From Azolla caroliniana (lineage: Eukaryota; Polypodiophyta), in the NCBI GenBank assembly GCA_043228905.1, contig JBHGNT010000005.1, forward strand, positions 19,778,001 to 19,842,000: a stretch of 64,000 bases of DNA. The letters are read 5' to 3'. Made by a program: the position numbers and the translations under genes. Within the stretch, counting starts at the first letter, position 1, and each line of letters starts with the position of its first letter. Below are positions 1 through 11,355 of the stretch, piece after piece. The notes under the pieces are model-generated. The model saw only the letters and a list, made by a program, of their open reading frames with translations, did no database searches and had not been told where the DNA came from.

Positions 1-2
1 CG

Positions 3-3000
3 AATGTCGGAGAAGTTCCCCTGAGCCATGTCGAGCACAAAGGGAAACTCATGAACGTGCTACACATTCTGATAATCACGAAGAACTTGGTGTCGGTCGG
101 ACAAATCATCGACCAAGGGATGGAGGTCCGGTTTACACACCTCGGGTGCTTCATTGAGGAAGAAGGTCGTGTTATTGCGCAAGGGCGCAGAGATGGGAGG
201 ATGTTCATCCTTGACTCTACTGACGGTGGCACCGCAATGTTCGCGAAGGGACAAAAAGTTGAGTCGGACATCGACTTATGGCACAAGAGGATAGGCCACG
301 TCAACTACCAACGGCTTCAAGACCTGCAATCGAAACAAGTGGTGTTCAGATTGCCCAAATTTAGTGGCCAGAAGGCACAAATTTGTGAAGCCTACTAGCT
401 TGGGAAGCAACACCGACTTCCTTTCCCCAACGAGCATAACCGAAGCCGGAACAAGCTCGACTTGATACACTCCGATGTGTGGGGGCCAACACAAAACGTT
501 AGTCTTGGTGGGAGCCGATATTTCCTCTCCTTCATCGACAACTACACGCGGCACACGTGGATCTACCTCATTGAGAGGAAGAGCGAAGTCTTCGACTGTT
601 TCCGGGACCTCAAAGGGTTCGTGGAAACGGAAACAAGAAGAAAGATCAAGTGCATGCGGTCGGATGGCGGAAAAGAATACTTTTCCGGTCAATTCAACGA
701 TTATCTACAACAGATGGGAATTCGGCGCGAATTCAGTTGTAGATACACGCCGGAGCAAAACGGCGTGGCCGAGAGGAAAAATCGGTCAGTTGTGGAAGCG
801 GCACAGGCAATGCTGGAGGAGAAGAGCTTGCCCAAGTTCTACTGGGCCGAGGCGGTAAGGACCGCGGTATACATCCAGAACCGGATCGAAGACAAAGCGT
901 CGGCGCATGAGCTATATTTCGGAACGAAGCTGAACTTGCGACACTTACAAGTTTTCGGTAGCATTGCGTATGTGCATGTGCCGAAGGAGAAACGGAGGAA
1001 GCTAGACGCAAAGGCCGAGAAATGTATCTTGGTCGGTTACTTGAACGAGCAGAAGGGTTATAAGTGTTATAACCCGCGCACCAAACAAACGCGTGTGAGC
1101 CGCGATGTTGTGTTTGATGAGTATGCATCCTAGTACTTGCCTTCGACTCCGGATCTCAACTCCAATCTAAGCTTTGACGATGAGGTCAGCGAGACTGAGA
1201 TGCCTCCAGATGAGCCTGAAATCGAGACCCGCAAAGAGAGTCCGATTTCGTTTCGGTTAAGTGGACTGAATGGACAACTGAGTCGGTTCGACCAGTCCGA
1301 TGAAGAGCCGGCGAGTAGTGGAGACTCGACCGTGCATTCCCCGTGCAGGAAGCCGAGGAGACGGCTTACGCGCAAAGAGAAAGGGAAGAAGAAGGTGTCA
1401 GATTCTGGCACGGATAGGAACGAGTCAGACCGACGCGAGTCTGCCTCCGAGGGAAACGGTGACGGGTCTTCAAGAGCGAAGTCCGCGTCGGCCGAGAAGA
1501 CCTCGACATCAACTAATGACCGATTACACCGATCTACCCGCCAGAAGAACCCAGTTGTGCGGTTCAGATACAACGAGTACATGGCGCATCATTATGTGTA
1601 CATGACTCGTGTAGCTGAAGTGCGTGAGCCGGAGAGCTACGTAGAAGCAGCTAAGGATGCAAATTGGCGTGCCACGACGGAGGAAGAGATGCATGCATTG
1701 GCGGAAAACGAGACCTGGGACCTGGTTGACGCACCGAAGGGTGTGAAGCCGATCGGATGTAGGTGGGTGTACAAGGTCAAGTACAACACCAACGGCTTGG
1801 TCAACCAATACAAGGCCCGGTTAATGGCAAAAGGCTACGCGCAGAAACACGGCATCGACTACGATGAGACGTTTGCGCCGGTCGCGAAGATGACGATCGT
1901 CCGTGTTTTGCTCGCGGTAGCTGCGACAAAGGGGTGACACTTACATCAGATGGATGTAAAGAATGCGTTCCTGCAAGGTGAGCTTGAGGAACAGGTGTAC
2001 ATGGTACAGCCCCCCGGATTTCACTCCAGAACGAACACGTCGGCAGTGTGCCGATTGAAGAAGTCCCTTTACGAACTGAAGCAAGCCCCGCGTGCCTGGA
2101 ACGCGAAGATCACGCAACAACTGCGTTGGATGGGCTTTGCAATGTCAAAATCGGACTCTTCCTTATTCATTAGAAAAAGTCGACTCGGTCCGGTCCATAT
2201 TTTACTATATGTTGATGACTTGGTCATCACCGGCGCCGACCTAGGTGAAATTGACCGCATGAAGCTCCAGCTTGCAGCATCGTTCGACATGAAGGATTTG
2301 GGGGATCTTCATTACTTCCTCGGGATCGAAGTGATCTGTACCCCCGAAGGCATATTGATCAGCCAACGCCATTATGTGTTGAGTATGCTCTTCAAATTCG
2401 AGATGGCCGACTGTAAGTCCGTCTCGACTCCTCTGGATAGAACCGTCAAGCTTCGCCCCAATTCCAGAAAGGTATGCGACCAGACAAGGTTCCAACAAAT
2501 TGTCGGAAGCCTTATCTACTTGACAATCACCCAACCCGATCTCAGTTATCCGGTCGGGGTGATCAGTTAGTTCATGGTGCAACCTACCGAGGAGCACCTT
2601 CAGTGTGCGCAACGCGTACTGCGGTACGTAAGCGGCACTAGGGACCGGGGACTATTATACCGGACCCATACAACCCTCGTAGTTGGTCAGCTACACCGAT
2701 GATGTTTGGGCTGGCAACGCCGCCGATTGCTGATCCACGTCCGAATACGCGTTCTCTCTTGGGAGTGTCGCGATAGCATGGAGCAGTAAGAAGCAGCCGA
2801 CAGTTGCTCGACATGAAGCCATATGGTTGAAGCGGCTACTTAAGGACTTGCAAGAGGAGGTGTCCGATCCGACGACGATCTACTACGACAACCTCAGCAG
2901 CATCCAGCTCACGAAGAACCCTGTTTTCCACACACGGACCAAGCACATTGAGGTGCACTACCATTTTGTCCGTGAGCGTGTCCTTTCTGGTGAAGTCAAA

Positions 3001-3462
3001 CTTCAATATGTTCCGACAAATCGGCAATCTACCGACATCTTCACCAAGCCCCTTGGTCTGGACAAGTTGCGGCAATTCTCAGGTGCGCTTGGGTTGCGTC
3101 ACCTCGACGTGCCAAACTTGAGGGGGAGAATAGTCTCGAAAGACCAAGCAAGGGAGCAGGAAGGGAGTGGAAGAGGCCGTGACACCGAGTCGGATGACGA
3201 ATTCGACTTCGGATCGGCTGAAGAAGTCGAGGGCGGATCCGCAGAAGAGTTCAAAATCGGACATAAGGGGAGCAGTCGAAAGAAAGTGTCGAAGCCAACC
3301 AAGCATGGGGGAGATGACGTCGTCAAGGGCGAGAAGACCGAAGACGAGTTGGAGATAGCCAACTCGGACGAGAGCGAAAACCGATCGGAGGTAGCCGAGT
3401 TGGTTCGGATGTTTGATTCGGATACACTAAATCAACTGAGGGCCAAGCGGAAAAGAAGGTAG
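3..3462 (+). pseudogene. copia gag-pol fragment: GAG-preintegrase, integrase, RT, RNase H, charged tail
   Basis: Reading frame open from base 3. Domains in order: GAG-preintegrase with LWHKRIGH near 280; integrase core with HSDVWGP near 465, RSDGGKEY near 657 and the catalytic glutamate in GVAERKNR near 765; reverse transcriptase with MDVKNAFLQGEL near 1950 and an intact YVDD near 2210; RNase H with YYDNLSSIQL near 2880 and HIEVHYHFVRERV near 2945. In-frame stops interrupt it at 396-398, 1131-1133, 1935-1937 and 2568-2570, and there is a frame change between 2570 and 2827. Comparison with element C suggests that the stops replace Gln, Trp, Trp and Gln. After the usual LRG end of pol the frame continues for about 110 charged residues to 3462, ending LRAKRKRR, which is not usual for copia pol. 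Confidence 0.9.
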
Positions 3463-3633
3463 CAGGAGAAGCGCCAACACCGCGACAACAAGGGAGTTGT
3501 GAAGGGTTGTGGGAACAGACAAGCCGACCAGAAGGGTCGAAGCGCGCGGAGTTGAACAAGCCGAGTAGCGCGAGCGAGGCGTGGAGCGAGGAGGAACCAG
3601 AGCGGTGATCCCGAAGATCCCGAAGAGCCTCAA

Positions 3634-3671
3634 GTTGAGCTTGAGAGGGAGTGTTGAGAGACAAGCTCAAC
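3634..3671 (+). promoter_or_regulatory. Polypurine tract/LTR-boundary hairpin of element A
   Basis: Perfect 10-bp inverted repeat GTTGAGCTTG (3634-3643) and CAAGCTCAAC (3662-3671) enclosing an 18-nt loop that holds the polypurine tract AGAGGGAG and the first bases of the LTR. Elements B and C carry the same arrangement with the same loop length. The structure is seen; a role in plus-strand priming or RNA end structure is inferred. Confidence 0.7.
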
Positions 3672-4078
3672 ATCGGCCGGATCGACTAAGCAAGCCGAGG
3701 ACCGGATCGGTTGGGACCGATCGGTTAGGCCAGATCAGTACCGGTACGTAGACCGGTGCGTAGGAAGGCCAAATCGGTGCAGAAACCGGGAGGCCTTCAG
3801 AAAGATATTCCACAAGGAATATATTTGGGAGTTAGTGTAGGGGCTCCTTAATGAGCATTGAAGTATTGTCAATACTTCTGTCAGTCCGAAAAGGACTTGT
3901 ATAAAAGTGTTCATTGAACACACACGATGTACAGATTGAGTATTATTTTGAATATAGTTCTGTTTTTACTCTCTCTCTCTGTCTCTCCCGTGCGTACTGT
4001 GCAAACCTAAGCTTTCCATTAAACCTGCGTTTTTTGTTGTTCGGTTTCCTATATTGCTTCCGCACACCATTCTTTTCA
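3652..4078 (+). repeat. 3' LTR of copia element A
   Basis: Begins TGTTGAGAG directly after the polypurine tract and ends ATTCTTTTCA. It contains a TATA-like TATAAAAG near 3901, a CT-rich stretch near 3970 and the closing segment also seen in both LTRs of element B. The right arm of the conserved PPT hairpin (CAAGCTCAAC) lies at 3662-3671. Confidence 0.88.
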
Positions 4079-4103
4079 ATATATTTATCTTTGTGTTTCT
4101 TTT

Positions 4104-4604
4104 GATCCTCAATGTCTCGATCTCTGTGTTTCTTATCCTCTTCATCTCTTTTCCTCTCTTTCCATCATTGCCATAGTCAAAGTTGTTGCTTCCATCTCTA
4201 TCTCTGTGTTTCTTATCAACTTTGTCCCTTTCTCTGTGTTTCCTATCGTCTTAATCCCTATCTATGTGTTTTCTATCATCCTCTATATCTTTGTCTTTGT
4301 GTTTCTTTTGATCCTCAATGTCTCGATCTCTGTGTTTCTTATCCTCTTCATCTCTTTTCCTCTCTTTCCATCATTGCCATAGTCAAAGTTGTTGCTTCCA
4401 TCTCTATCTTTGTGTTTCTTATCATCTTTGTCCCTTTCTCTGTGTTTCCTATCGTCTTAATCCCTATCTCTGTGTTTTCTATCATCCTCTATATCTCTGT
4501 CTTTGTGTTTCTTTTGATCCTCAATGTCTCGATCTCTGTGTTTCTTATCCTCTTCATCTCTTTTCCTCTCTTGCCATCATTGCCATAATCAAAGTTGTTG
4601 CTTC
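4104..4604. repeat. 206-bp tandem repeat, about 2.4 copies
   Basis: Near-identical units start at GATCCTCAATG, positions 4104, 4310 and 4516; the third is cut off at about 4604. Each unit is itself built from degenerate subrepeats of about 20 bp containing CTCTGTGTTTC. Open frames across it shift with each copy because 206 is not a multiple of three, so they are not genes. Confidence 0.9.
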
Positions 4605-4613
4605 CAGACACGC

Positions 4614-4860
4614 TGTCGTGAAGATCCGTCACTACGCGCGGATCGTGAGGCGGAACCGCCGGGGTTCTGGACCGGAAGGATTTAGAGTCGATACAAGCTT
4701 TGGCGAGAAAGTACTTAAGATAGATTGGGAAAGAGAGAAGATGAGATTACACGATTGATTTGATAACGAAATTCTTCTTCTTAATTTTCATAAAAAAAAT
4801 CGTGTTTTTCTCCTCCCCCTTCCCTCTTTTATAGATGCTCTCATGCATATGATGCATGTG
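4614..4860 (-). repeat. LTR 3'-end fragment, minus orientation
   Basis: Read on the minus strand, this ends in GATCTTCACGACA with a CGGCGGTTCCGCC segment just inside. The same ending, in plus orientation, occurs at 49621-49680. A TATA-like CTATAAAAG on the minus strand near 4835 supports U3/R orientation. It is the terminus of an LTR of an unassigned family; the other boundary is not clear. Confidence 0.5.
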
Positions 4861-5011
4861 AGGGTACAAGACATGCATAAATTGCATGTTTGCCATTTGG
4901 CGCTTAAGTATTACATGTGGTGCATGCTAACCATGTCACTCATTTTAGCACTCATGGATGAGAATTTACATGTAAAAGTACAATGATAGAAATATAATTT
5001 CAACTAAATAT

Positions 5012-5090
5012 TATGGCTTAATGGTAAGCCATTTGACTCCTAACTTGGAGGTGCAAGGTTCGAATCCATACTTGCCCTCCTTGTATATGT
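5012..5090 (+). repeat. tRNA-derived SINE head
   Basis: An A-box-like GGCTTAATGGTAAGCC (about 5015-5030) and a B box GGTTCGAATCC (5057-5067) lie at tRNA spacing, but the anticodon arm and acceptor stem do not close properly, so this is not a tRNA gene. The GGTGCAAGGTTC core is shared with minus-strand copies at 36001-36053 and 50889-50945, which points to a SINE family. An AT-rich tail follows. Confidence 0.55.
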
Positions 5091-5102
5091 AAAATATGTA
5101 TA

Positions 5103-5432
5103 TATTTTTATATATTTATTTTATCTAGTCGCCGGTTCGCCAGATACCGTCGCCGGATACCGGTGCCGCATGCCGCCGCCGGATTGCCGTCGGATGCCGT
5201 CGGATCACCGGCTCCATCGCCGGTCTGGTTTTGGTTGGCCAAAAACCTATATATTTTTATATATTTATTTTATCTAGTCGCCGGTTCGCCAGATACCGTC
5301 GCCGGTTCGCCGGATACCGTCGCCGGATGCCTTCGCCGGATACCGGTGCCGCATGCCGCCGCCGGATTGCGGTCGGATGCCGTCGGATCACCGGCTCCAT
5401 CGCCGGTCTGGTTTTGGTTGGCCAAAACCCTT
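5103..5432. repeat. Tandem duplication of a CCGGA-rich segment
   Basis: Two adjacent copies (about 5103-5247 and 5248-5432), each an AT-rich start (TATATATTTTTATAT) followed by a GC-rich run of GTCGCCGG-type subrepeats and ending in GGTTTTGGTTGGCCAAAA. The second copy has an extra internal GCCGGTTCGCC block. No coding signal is seen. Confidence 0.8.
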
Positions 5433-8400
5433 TTTGAGTAGTTAGCCACCTCCACTCTAAGTTCAAGTTACCTTGAACTCTCTATGCTCCACACATAGAC
5501 ACAAAGATAATATCTTTTGCTCCACCTTATATATGATGAGAGCCGTATTTGTCGTGCCTATGTGGGATATCTCACAATTTTCTCTTTTCTTTTCACAAAC
5601 TTTACACCCTCATATCTTGACATTTAGTTGTCCATTTCTCGTGTAATAAAGTGCATTCGAAACCTCTATCATTTTGTACTTAGATATTAAAAATGTTATC
5701 TTCACAATTATTGTATTACATGATTCATACTTGATTTTGTACGTTTTATGGGATTTTTACACTATTGCCGAAAATCTTCACGACAACGCTTCTAGAGATA
5801 TCATTGTCTTCATTGCTTCAACTTTGACATCATCGTCTTCAGCCCTCTTGTTGTCATCGTCAACACTACTTTGTCTAGCCTTCATCCTCGTCAACACTAC
5901 CTTGCATGGTCTTTCTCTTGTTGTCGTCATTAACACTACTTTGCCTAGCCTTCATTGTAGTCAACACTACCTTGCATGGTCTTACATTATCATCATTGTT
6001 CCGCCCTCGTACTTTGAGTTCCACGTTTGTAACCTTATTGGTCATAGCCTCGTCATCTATGCTCTTTCGTAATCCAAGGTTGGTGTGTTCGTGACAATTT
6101 ATCTATGTTGCATGCATACAATGCCTCATAGATTTTCATGATTACAAAACATGTGTTAAGACTCACAACCATGGATATCTATTATTGAATATTTCATTGA
6201 GAATGAGGGTATAGCACATGGGGGACAACAATTACGGCACGTGGTGACAATTACTAGATAGATGTAATCCACCCAAGCTTCCTCTCTTTTCATGTGTTCA
6301 ACAATGGGTTTTCTTATGGCACAAAGCATTCTCAAGATGCAGTGTGCTCATGGGAGGAAAAGCATAAAACTCCAGGTTTTTGAAGGGTTGAATGTTAGGA
6401 TGAAGGAACCACTAGAAGGATAAGACAAGATGAGAATTAAAGATAACAAAAATATATAGGTTAATTGGCAAGAGCTAACCTTTAGAAGAAGAAGGTAAAC
6501 GGTTTGAATCGTGTGGACACGATGTGAATGGATATTGGACATAACGATCAATACTCTTCTCAATTGCATGCAAAAAGGAAAAAACTCTTCTCTGGAGCCA
6601 TGGGGGGATAAGTATAGATGCTTAAAGAAGGATTTACTATTTTTATTTGCTTGAGGAGCAAAATGAGCCTATAAAAAGAACGAGAGCGCTTAGTATTGGG
6701 GATCAAATTTTGGATGAGGCATAAGCGTTGCCAAAATTTCAAATTGACTCGGGATTGCGGATCAAGAGGGTGTGGTGTGTAAGACCAATGATAAGAGGCG
6801 ATGTGGTTGTCGTCTATTGGGAAGTTGCACCAAGATGAAGGAAGTTCCCAATTGTCTTAGATTTGGACTAGCTATATATTTTCTCAACCCAATTATATTA
6901 AATTTGGACCCTCGTCTTTGTCTACATATTATCTTTACCATGAAAACCTATCCTCTCATGACTCTTATGTAAACATACACCCATACATATTCATTGATGG
7001 TTACGTCGGCGGCACCATGGAGCTACTATGGGAATGACACAAAAGAAGGGAGAATGACATGAATGTCGAATGACGACACGAAGATTCATTCACCTTGCAT
7101 CATTACGACCAAATCAATTGTTATGTTACAACTTCACCCTAGTTAGTGGTGTGACTTAGTAGAAACGCTTAGAGTTATGTTAGGGGAAAATGTATTCTCT
7201 CACTCACCTATAGGACAAACTTTTTGACATATCATAGGTTCGTATCAACAACATGAACCAATTAACCTTAGTCCAAAAACGCCACATCACTTAGTATTAA
7301 ATGGGTAGATTTACCTTGCGGCGTAAGGGTTGTACATGACTAGAATTGTCATGTCACCTAGATGAACATGAATTCAAGTTCTCATACACTTTGCACTTTT
7401 TCAAGAAACGACAAAATGGAAAACAAATGTTTCTTTCAACATCAAAAAATATAAATAATTTATTTAGATTCTTGCTTATCGTAAACCTTTTCTTCTTCGA
7501 ACTCTCCTTGCTTATTGCATAGGTTAGTGGCGAAATATCATGGAAGAATACAAGAGTTGGCTTCATTTCCATCATTCTAATTGAGCTACTTGGTCATTGT
7601 CGCCCATGTTGCATGCATCCATATTCTGGAAAAGTTATAATGTGATCCACGAGATTTCTAATAACTAGCAATAGTTAATGGGTCTAATATCTTGGGACCC
7701 TCCCATTTATTAAAGGCATAAAATCAGCTAGATAAAGTCGGAGAAGCTAAATACAGGTTAATATACACATTGCACTTTGTGCGAGTATTTTAAAATGGTC
7801 CTCACATATGTTATATATTGTGATGATCAAGAAGAAGAAAATGAACATGATGACGATGACGTGTTTTCTGTATCATGATGATGCAACTAGAATTTGGCTT
7901 TCCTTTTCTTCTTCTTATATAAAGAGCCACAAAAGAGTGGAGAGCATGGACATCTTGTGACATCAACAAGAAGAAGACTATGAACAAGAATCTAAACACA
8001 CCTTTATACGCGATGATGACGAAAGTGTTTTTTCTCCGTCCTCGAGGGCTCAATTTCAAAGGGACAAGTTATCGCAAACCTTTTTTAGTGTGGAGCTATA
8101 AGTGACTTTTACTTTATGCAAATTCCTCCTATATAAAACGACAAGTGGTTGTTGCCCTTTTTCTTCTATAAAAGCATTAAATCCTTTTCATAAAAAGTAG
8201 AAGAAGTTGAGTGCCTTTTATTTGTTTCTGTAGATGAAAATCCATTAGTAAATTATTACATAATGTAACAAAAGATCTTTGGGCATAAATCATCTATTTA
8301 TTAGATGTTATTCCGTGGAACACAACACGAAGCACATTGTCCAAAATGTGAAAGCCGTAGCCTTTACAACGACACCATCATGTTCAATGTACTTTGATTT

Positions 8401-9723
8401 CAGAAACTCGCCGAGGATCTTATGGGAATCCCTTCTCTTATACAATACACTAAAAAACAACATTTATGGCCTCTATCTGAAGGGGAGAGCTTATAGCATC
8501 AACTAACCTTCCTTTACCACTAATGAGAGTTCAAGGAAAAAGGTACCCCTATGACTTAAAGCATAGGGTATTAGTTTAATTTTTGAAGCTCGTAAAGGGA
8601 ACAAAATCCGACACAAACATAGAGGTGCCCTTCTCATGTTTCCATGCACGGAATGGAAGCTCCAACAAATTTCCAAAAATAAATTCTCGAGCACATAGAA
8701 TCTTATGTGTAGTGAAGTGTGGCTTTACCCGTTTCTTTTAGATCACACGGAGTATCCATAAAGAAATGCATGCCAATCATGGCACAATATTTCCTTGGTC
8801 ACAAATAATTGGTGGGGAGGAGGTATTTATTGGAACAATATGATTGGATCCGACATTGAAAGAAGCAATACCTCTTAGGCTAGAGAAAGGAATCTGAGTA
8901 GTTTTGCCACAAGTAATGGGGTTGTGCCCAAGTCCTTGCAATTCTTCCCTACAATTCTCTTAGGGGTAAAGTTATTGAACCGATCTTAAATGATACGCAA
9001 ACTTGTCGGCAAGTAAAATAAAAGTAAAGGGAAAAGAGGAGGTATAATGCTAGTCGAATCACGACTGATATGGTCATGTCAACAAATCAAGAGACCGTGT
9101 GACCCCAGTTTGATACACCGACGTGACATGCAATGTACGAAAGGTGACAAATATGAGGTATAACGAATATGTACGTCAAAGATCTGGACCCAAGACCTCA
9201 TATTGAATGGCATTCCATTAGGGTAAGCGGATCAACAAGAGGCATCAAACGAAGGTGTCGACTCAACAGTTCTTACGGCTGGAAAAGTCAAAGATCTGGA
9301 CCCAAGGCCTTGCATCAAATAGCTTTCCATTAGGGTAAGGGGGATCAACAAGAGGCATGAAAACGGAGGTCTCAACTTAACAATTCTTACGTCTCGATCG
9401 AGCGTTAACAATGTGTAGTGGAACTAGAAAAGAGGAGCAAGTTCGAGTGTCTCGGAGTCAAAGTGGGTGCGTTGCGTTGGCCCTTTTCCGACGAGTGGAG
9501 GCGGGGAGCGCTTCACCATTTTGCCATTCATTTTCATCGGCGACACGGCCTGGTGTGTGTTTGCTGGACGAGGCCCCTGAGATGGCATAGAGGAACAGAT
9601 CGGTTGCACCCATGGATCCAACAAAAAACACCCAAGTCCAAGTCCAAGTCCAAAGTCCAGGAGGAGGTGGAATGATTGATTGATTGATCCCATCAATCAT
9701 TCCTCTATTTCTCTCTTGTATCA
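5433..9723. other. Intergenic, no gene recognised
   Basis: AT-rich sequence without a reading frame resembling a known protein. It contains a two-copy 70-bp tandem repeat at about 5846-5985 (TCAACACTAC cores) and a two-copy repeat of about 113 bp at 9175-9396 (AAAGATCTGGACCCAAG starts). Confidence 0.6.
9175..9396. repeat. Two-copy tandem repeat, about 113 bp
   Basis: The units begin GTCAAAGATCTGGACCCAAG at about 9175 and 9288 and share CATTAGGGTAAG and ATCAACAAGAGGCAT. They diverge by point changes and small indels, so the duplication is not recent. Confidence 0.75.
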
Positions 9724-9728
9724 GAGAA

Positions 9729-9760
<32 letters not shown>

Positions 9761-9808
9761 AGAGAGAGGAGATAAGAGACATAGAGAGAGAGAGAGAGAG
9801 GAGAGAAG

Positions 9809-9845
<37 letters not shown>

Positions 9846-9979
9846 AGAGAGAGAGGAGAGAGATTATATTATCGTCTTCGGAGGTCAAATATGACCTATG
9901 AGAAGGGAAGAGAGAGAGGGAGAGAGAGAAAGGACAGAAGAGAAGAGAGAGAGAGAGAGAGAAAGGACAGAAGAGAAGG

Positions 9980-10055
<76 letters not shown>

Positions 10056-10333
10056 AAGGAGAGAAGAGAGAGAGAAAGGAGAGAAGAGAAGGGAGAGAAG
10101 AGAGAGACAGAGAGAAGAGAAGGGAGAGAGAGAAGAGAGAGAGAAGAGGAGAGAGAGAGAAGAGAAGGGAGAGAGAGAAGAGAGAGAGAAGAGGAGAGAG
10201 AGAGAGAAGAGAAGAGAGAGAGAAGAGGAGAGAAGAGAGAGAGAAGAGGAGAGAAGAGAGAGAGAAGAGAGAGAGAAGAGGAGAGAGAGAGAAGAGGAGA
10301 GAGAGAGAAGAGGAGAGAGAGAGGAGAGAAGAG
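9724..10333. repeat. Long GA/CT tract (about 0.6 kb)
   Basis: Almost pure purine on the plus strand: (GA)n runs mixed with GAGAAGAGGAGA-type minisatellite units, broken only near 9865-9900. Both strands give long open frames of Arg/Glu or Leu/Ser by composition alone. It sits about 2.3 kb upstream of the start codon of the gene at 12597 and could bind GAGA-type (BBR/BPC) factors or form triplex DNA; both are inference. Confidence 0.9.
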
Positions 10334-10447
10334 GCCCCATGAAAGCAGAAGATTTTGTGGACAGAATTATTAATTGTATGTGAGTTTATTTTATTTTATT
10401 TTAATTATTTTTTGTTTTTATTTGATTCATTTTTTCTGGTAATGGAA

Positions 10448-10545
10448 AAATGGAGGAGTTAGAGAGAGAGAGAGACCCTCTCTCTCTCAGTCTCTGAGAA
10501 ACAGAGAGAGAAAGACAGAGACAGAAAGACAGAGAGAAACAGAGA
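10448..10545. repeat. GA/CT inverted microsatellite
   Basis: (GA)n near 10460-10474 is followed directly by (CT)n near 10477-10489 and then more GA/ACAGA repeats. The GA and CT runs can pair as a short-loop hairpin. A (CATA)n run follows at about 10569-10592. Confidence 0.6.
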
Positions 10546-10639
10546 GAGATTGAGTAACAGTAAGAAAAGACATACATACATACATACATACATATATGAT
10601 ATATTACATACAATCACAGTAACAAAAAACTGTGCTGTG

Positions 10640-10787
10640 CACTCTGTCTCTCTGTCTTTCTTTCTTCTGCTGCTTTCAATCTCCTCCCTCCTTTCTCTGA
10701 TTCTTCTTCTGATTCTTTTGCCCTTGCCTGATTACAACTTCTATGGCTGCTTGCCCCTCTAGATTCCTTCCACACGTTGTTTCTTGC

Positions 10788-10820
<33 letters not shown>

Positions 10821-11323
10821 CCATCCTCACACCACCATCGCCATATCCATATCCATTGCCGTCTTCATCATCAGAATCGACCAGTTCATCGTCTTCTTCA
10901 TCCTTAAAAATAAAAAGAAAAAGAAAAATCAGAGATCTTCCACCACGAATTCCTTTTTATTTTTTTGTTTTGGCTCCACTTCTCTGTTGATCACACACTC
11001 TACACAGGTATGCCTCCTATCATTTCAATGTCATGAACTCTGCTTTCTTCTTTCACATCTTACATGCTAACACTCCATGGCTTCCAACTCTCTTGCCTTT
11101 TTATGTGCTCTTCTCTCATCATCAACAAACAGCAGGGAATTCGTCAACAATCTCAACATCGAGTTCGTTTTCATCTCGTTGATGATCATTTCATACGTTA
11201 GACAGGTATGCCTTTTTGTATGTATGCGTCTATTTATTTGTTTTCTATGTCTTTTGCTGTTCAGATTTTGTATGCTATCTGTAGAAACAACATGGCTCAA
11301 AAATATACTGTTTTCTGTGCGTC

Positions 11324-11355
<32 letters not shown>

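Larger units (their letters stand above)
1..4078 (+). mobile_element. Ty1/copia retrotransposon A, 3' portion
   Basis: The window opens inside an autonomous-type copia element. The gag-pol reading frame, the 3' polypurine tract (3644-3651) and a 3' LTR (3652-4078) are present; gag, protease and the 5' LTR lie outside the window. The order integrase, reverse transcriptase, RNase H is diagnostic of the copia superfamily. It belongs to the same family as element B at 47653-58363: protein and LTR ends are alike, for example the LTR start TGTTGAG and a closing segment ending in ATTCTTTT. The right target duplication would be ATATA, but the left one is outside the window. Several in-frame stops show that this copy is dead. 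Confidence 0.92.

Noticed and set aside
3163-3462. Independent env-like gene after RNase H in element A
   Set aside because: The frame is continuous with RNase H and has no signal peptide or membrane segment, so it is described as a C-terminal extension.
4112-4758. Ser/Phe/Cys-rich frames across the 206-bp repeat
   Set aside because: The frame rotates from copy to copy because the unit is not a multiple of three; no start, domain or conservation.
5012-5090. Genuine tRNA gene
   Set aside because: A and B boxes are present, but no acceptor stem or 7-nt anticodon loop can be formed.
7811-8059. Small gene on the minus strand
   Set aside because: No similarity, no splice or promoter context, and mixed low-complexity GAT/AAG repeats.
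9684-10373. Long open frames through the GA tract on both strands
   Set aside because: Only Arg/Glu/Gly or Leu/Ser by composition; any (GA)n run stays open in several frames.
10777-11070. His-rich small protein
   Set aside because: Translation of a (CAT)n microsatellite; the adjacent frame reads poly-Ile.
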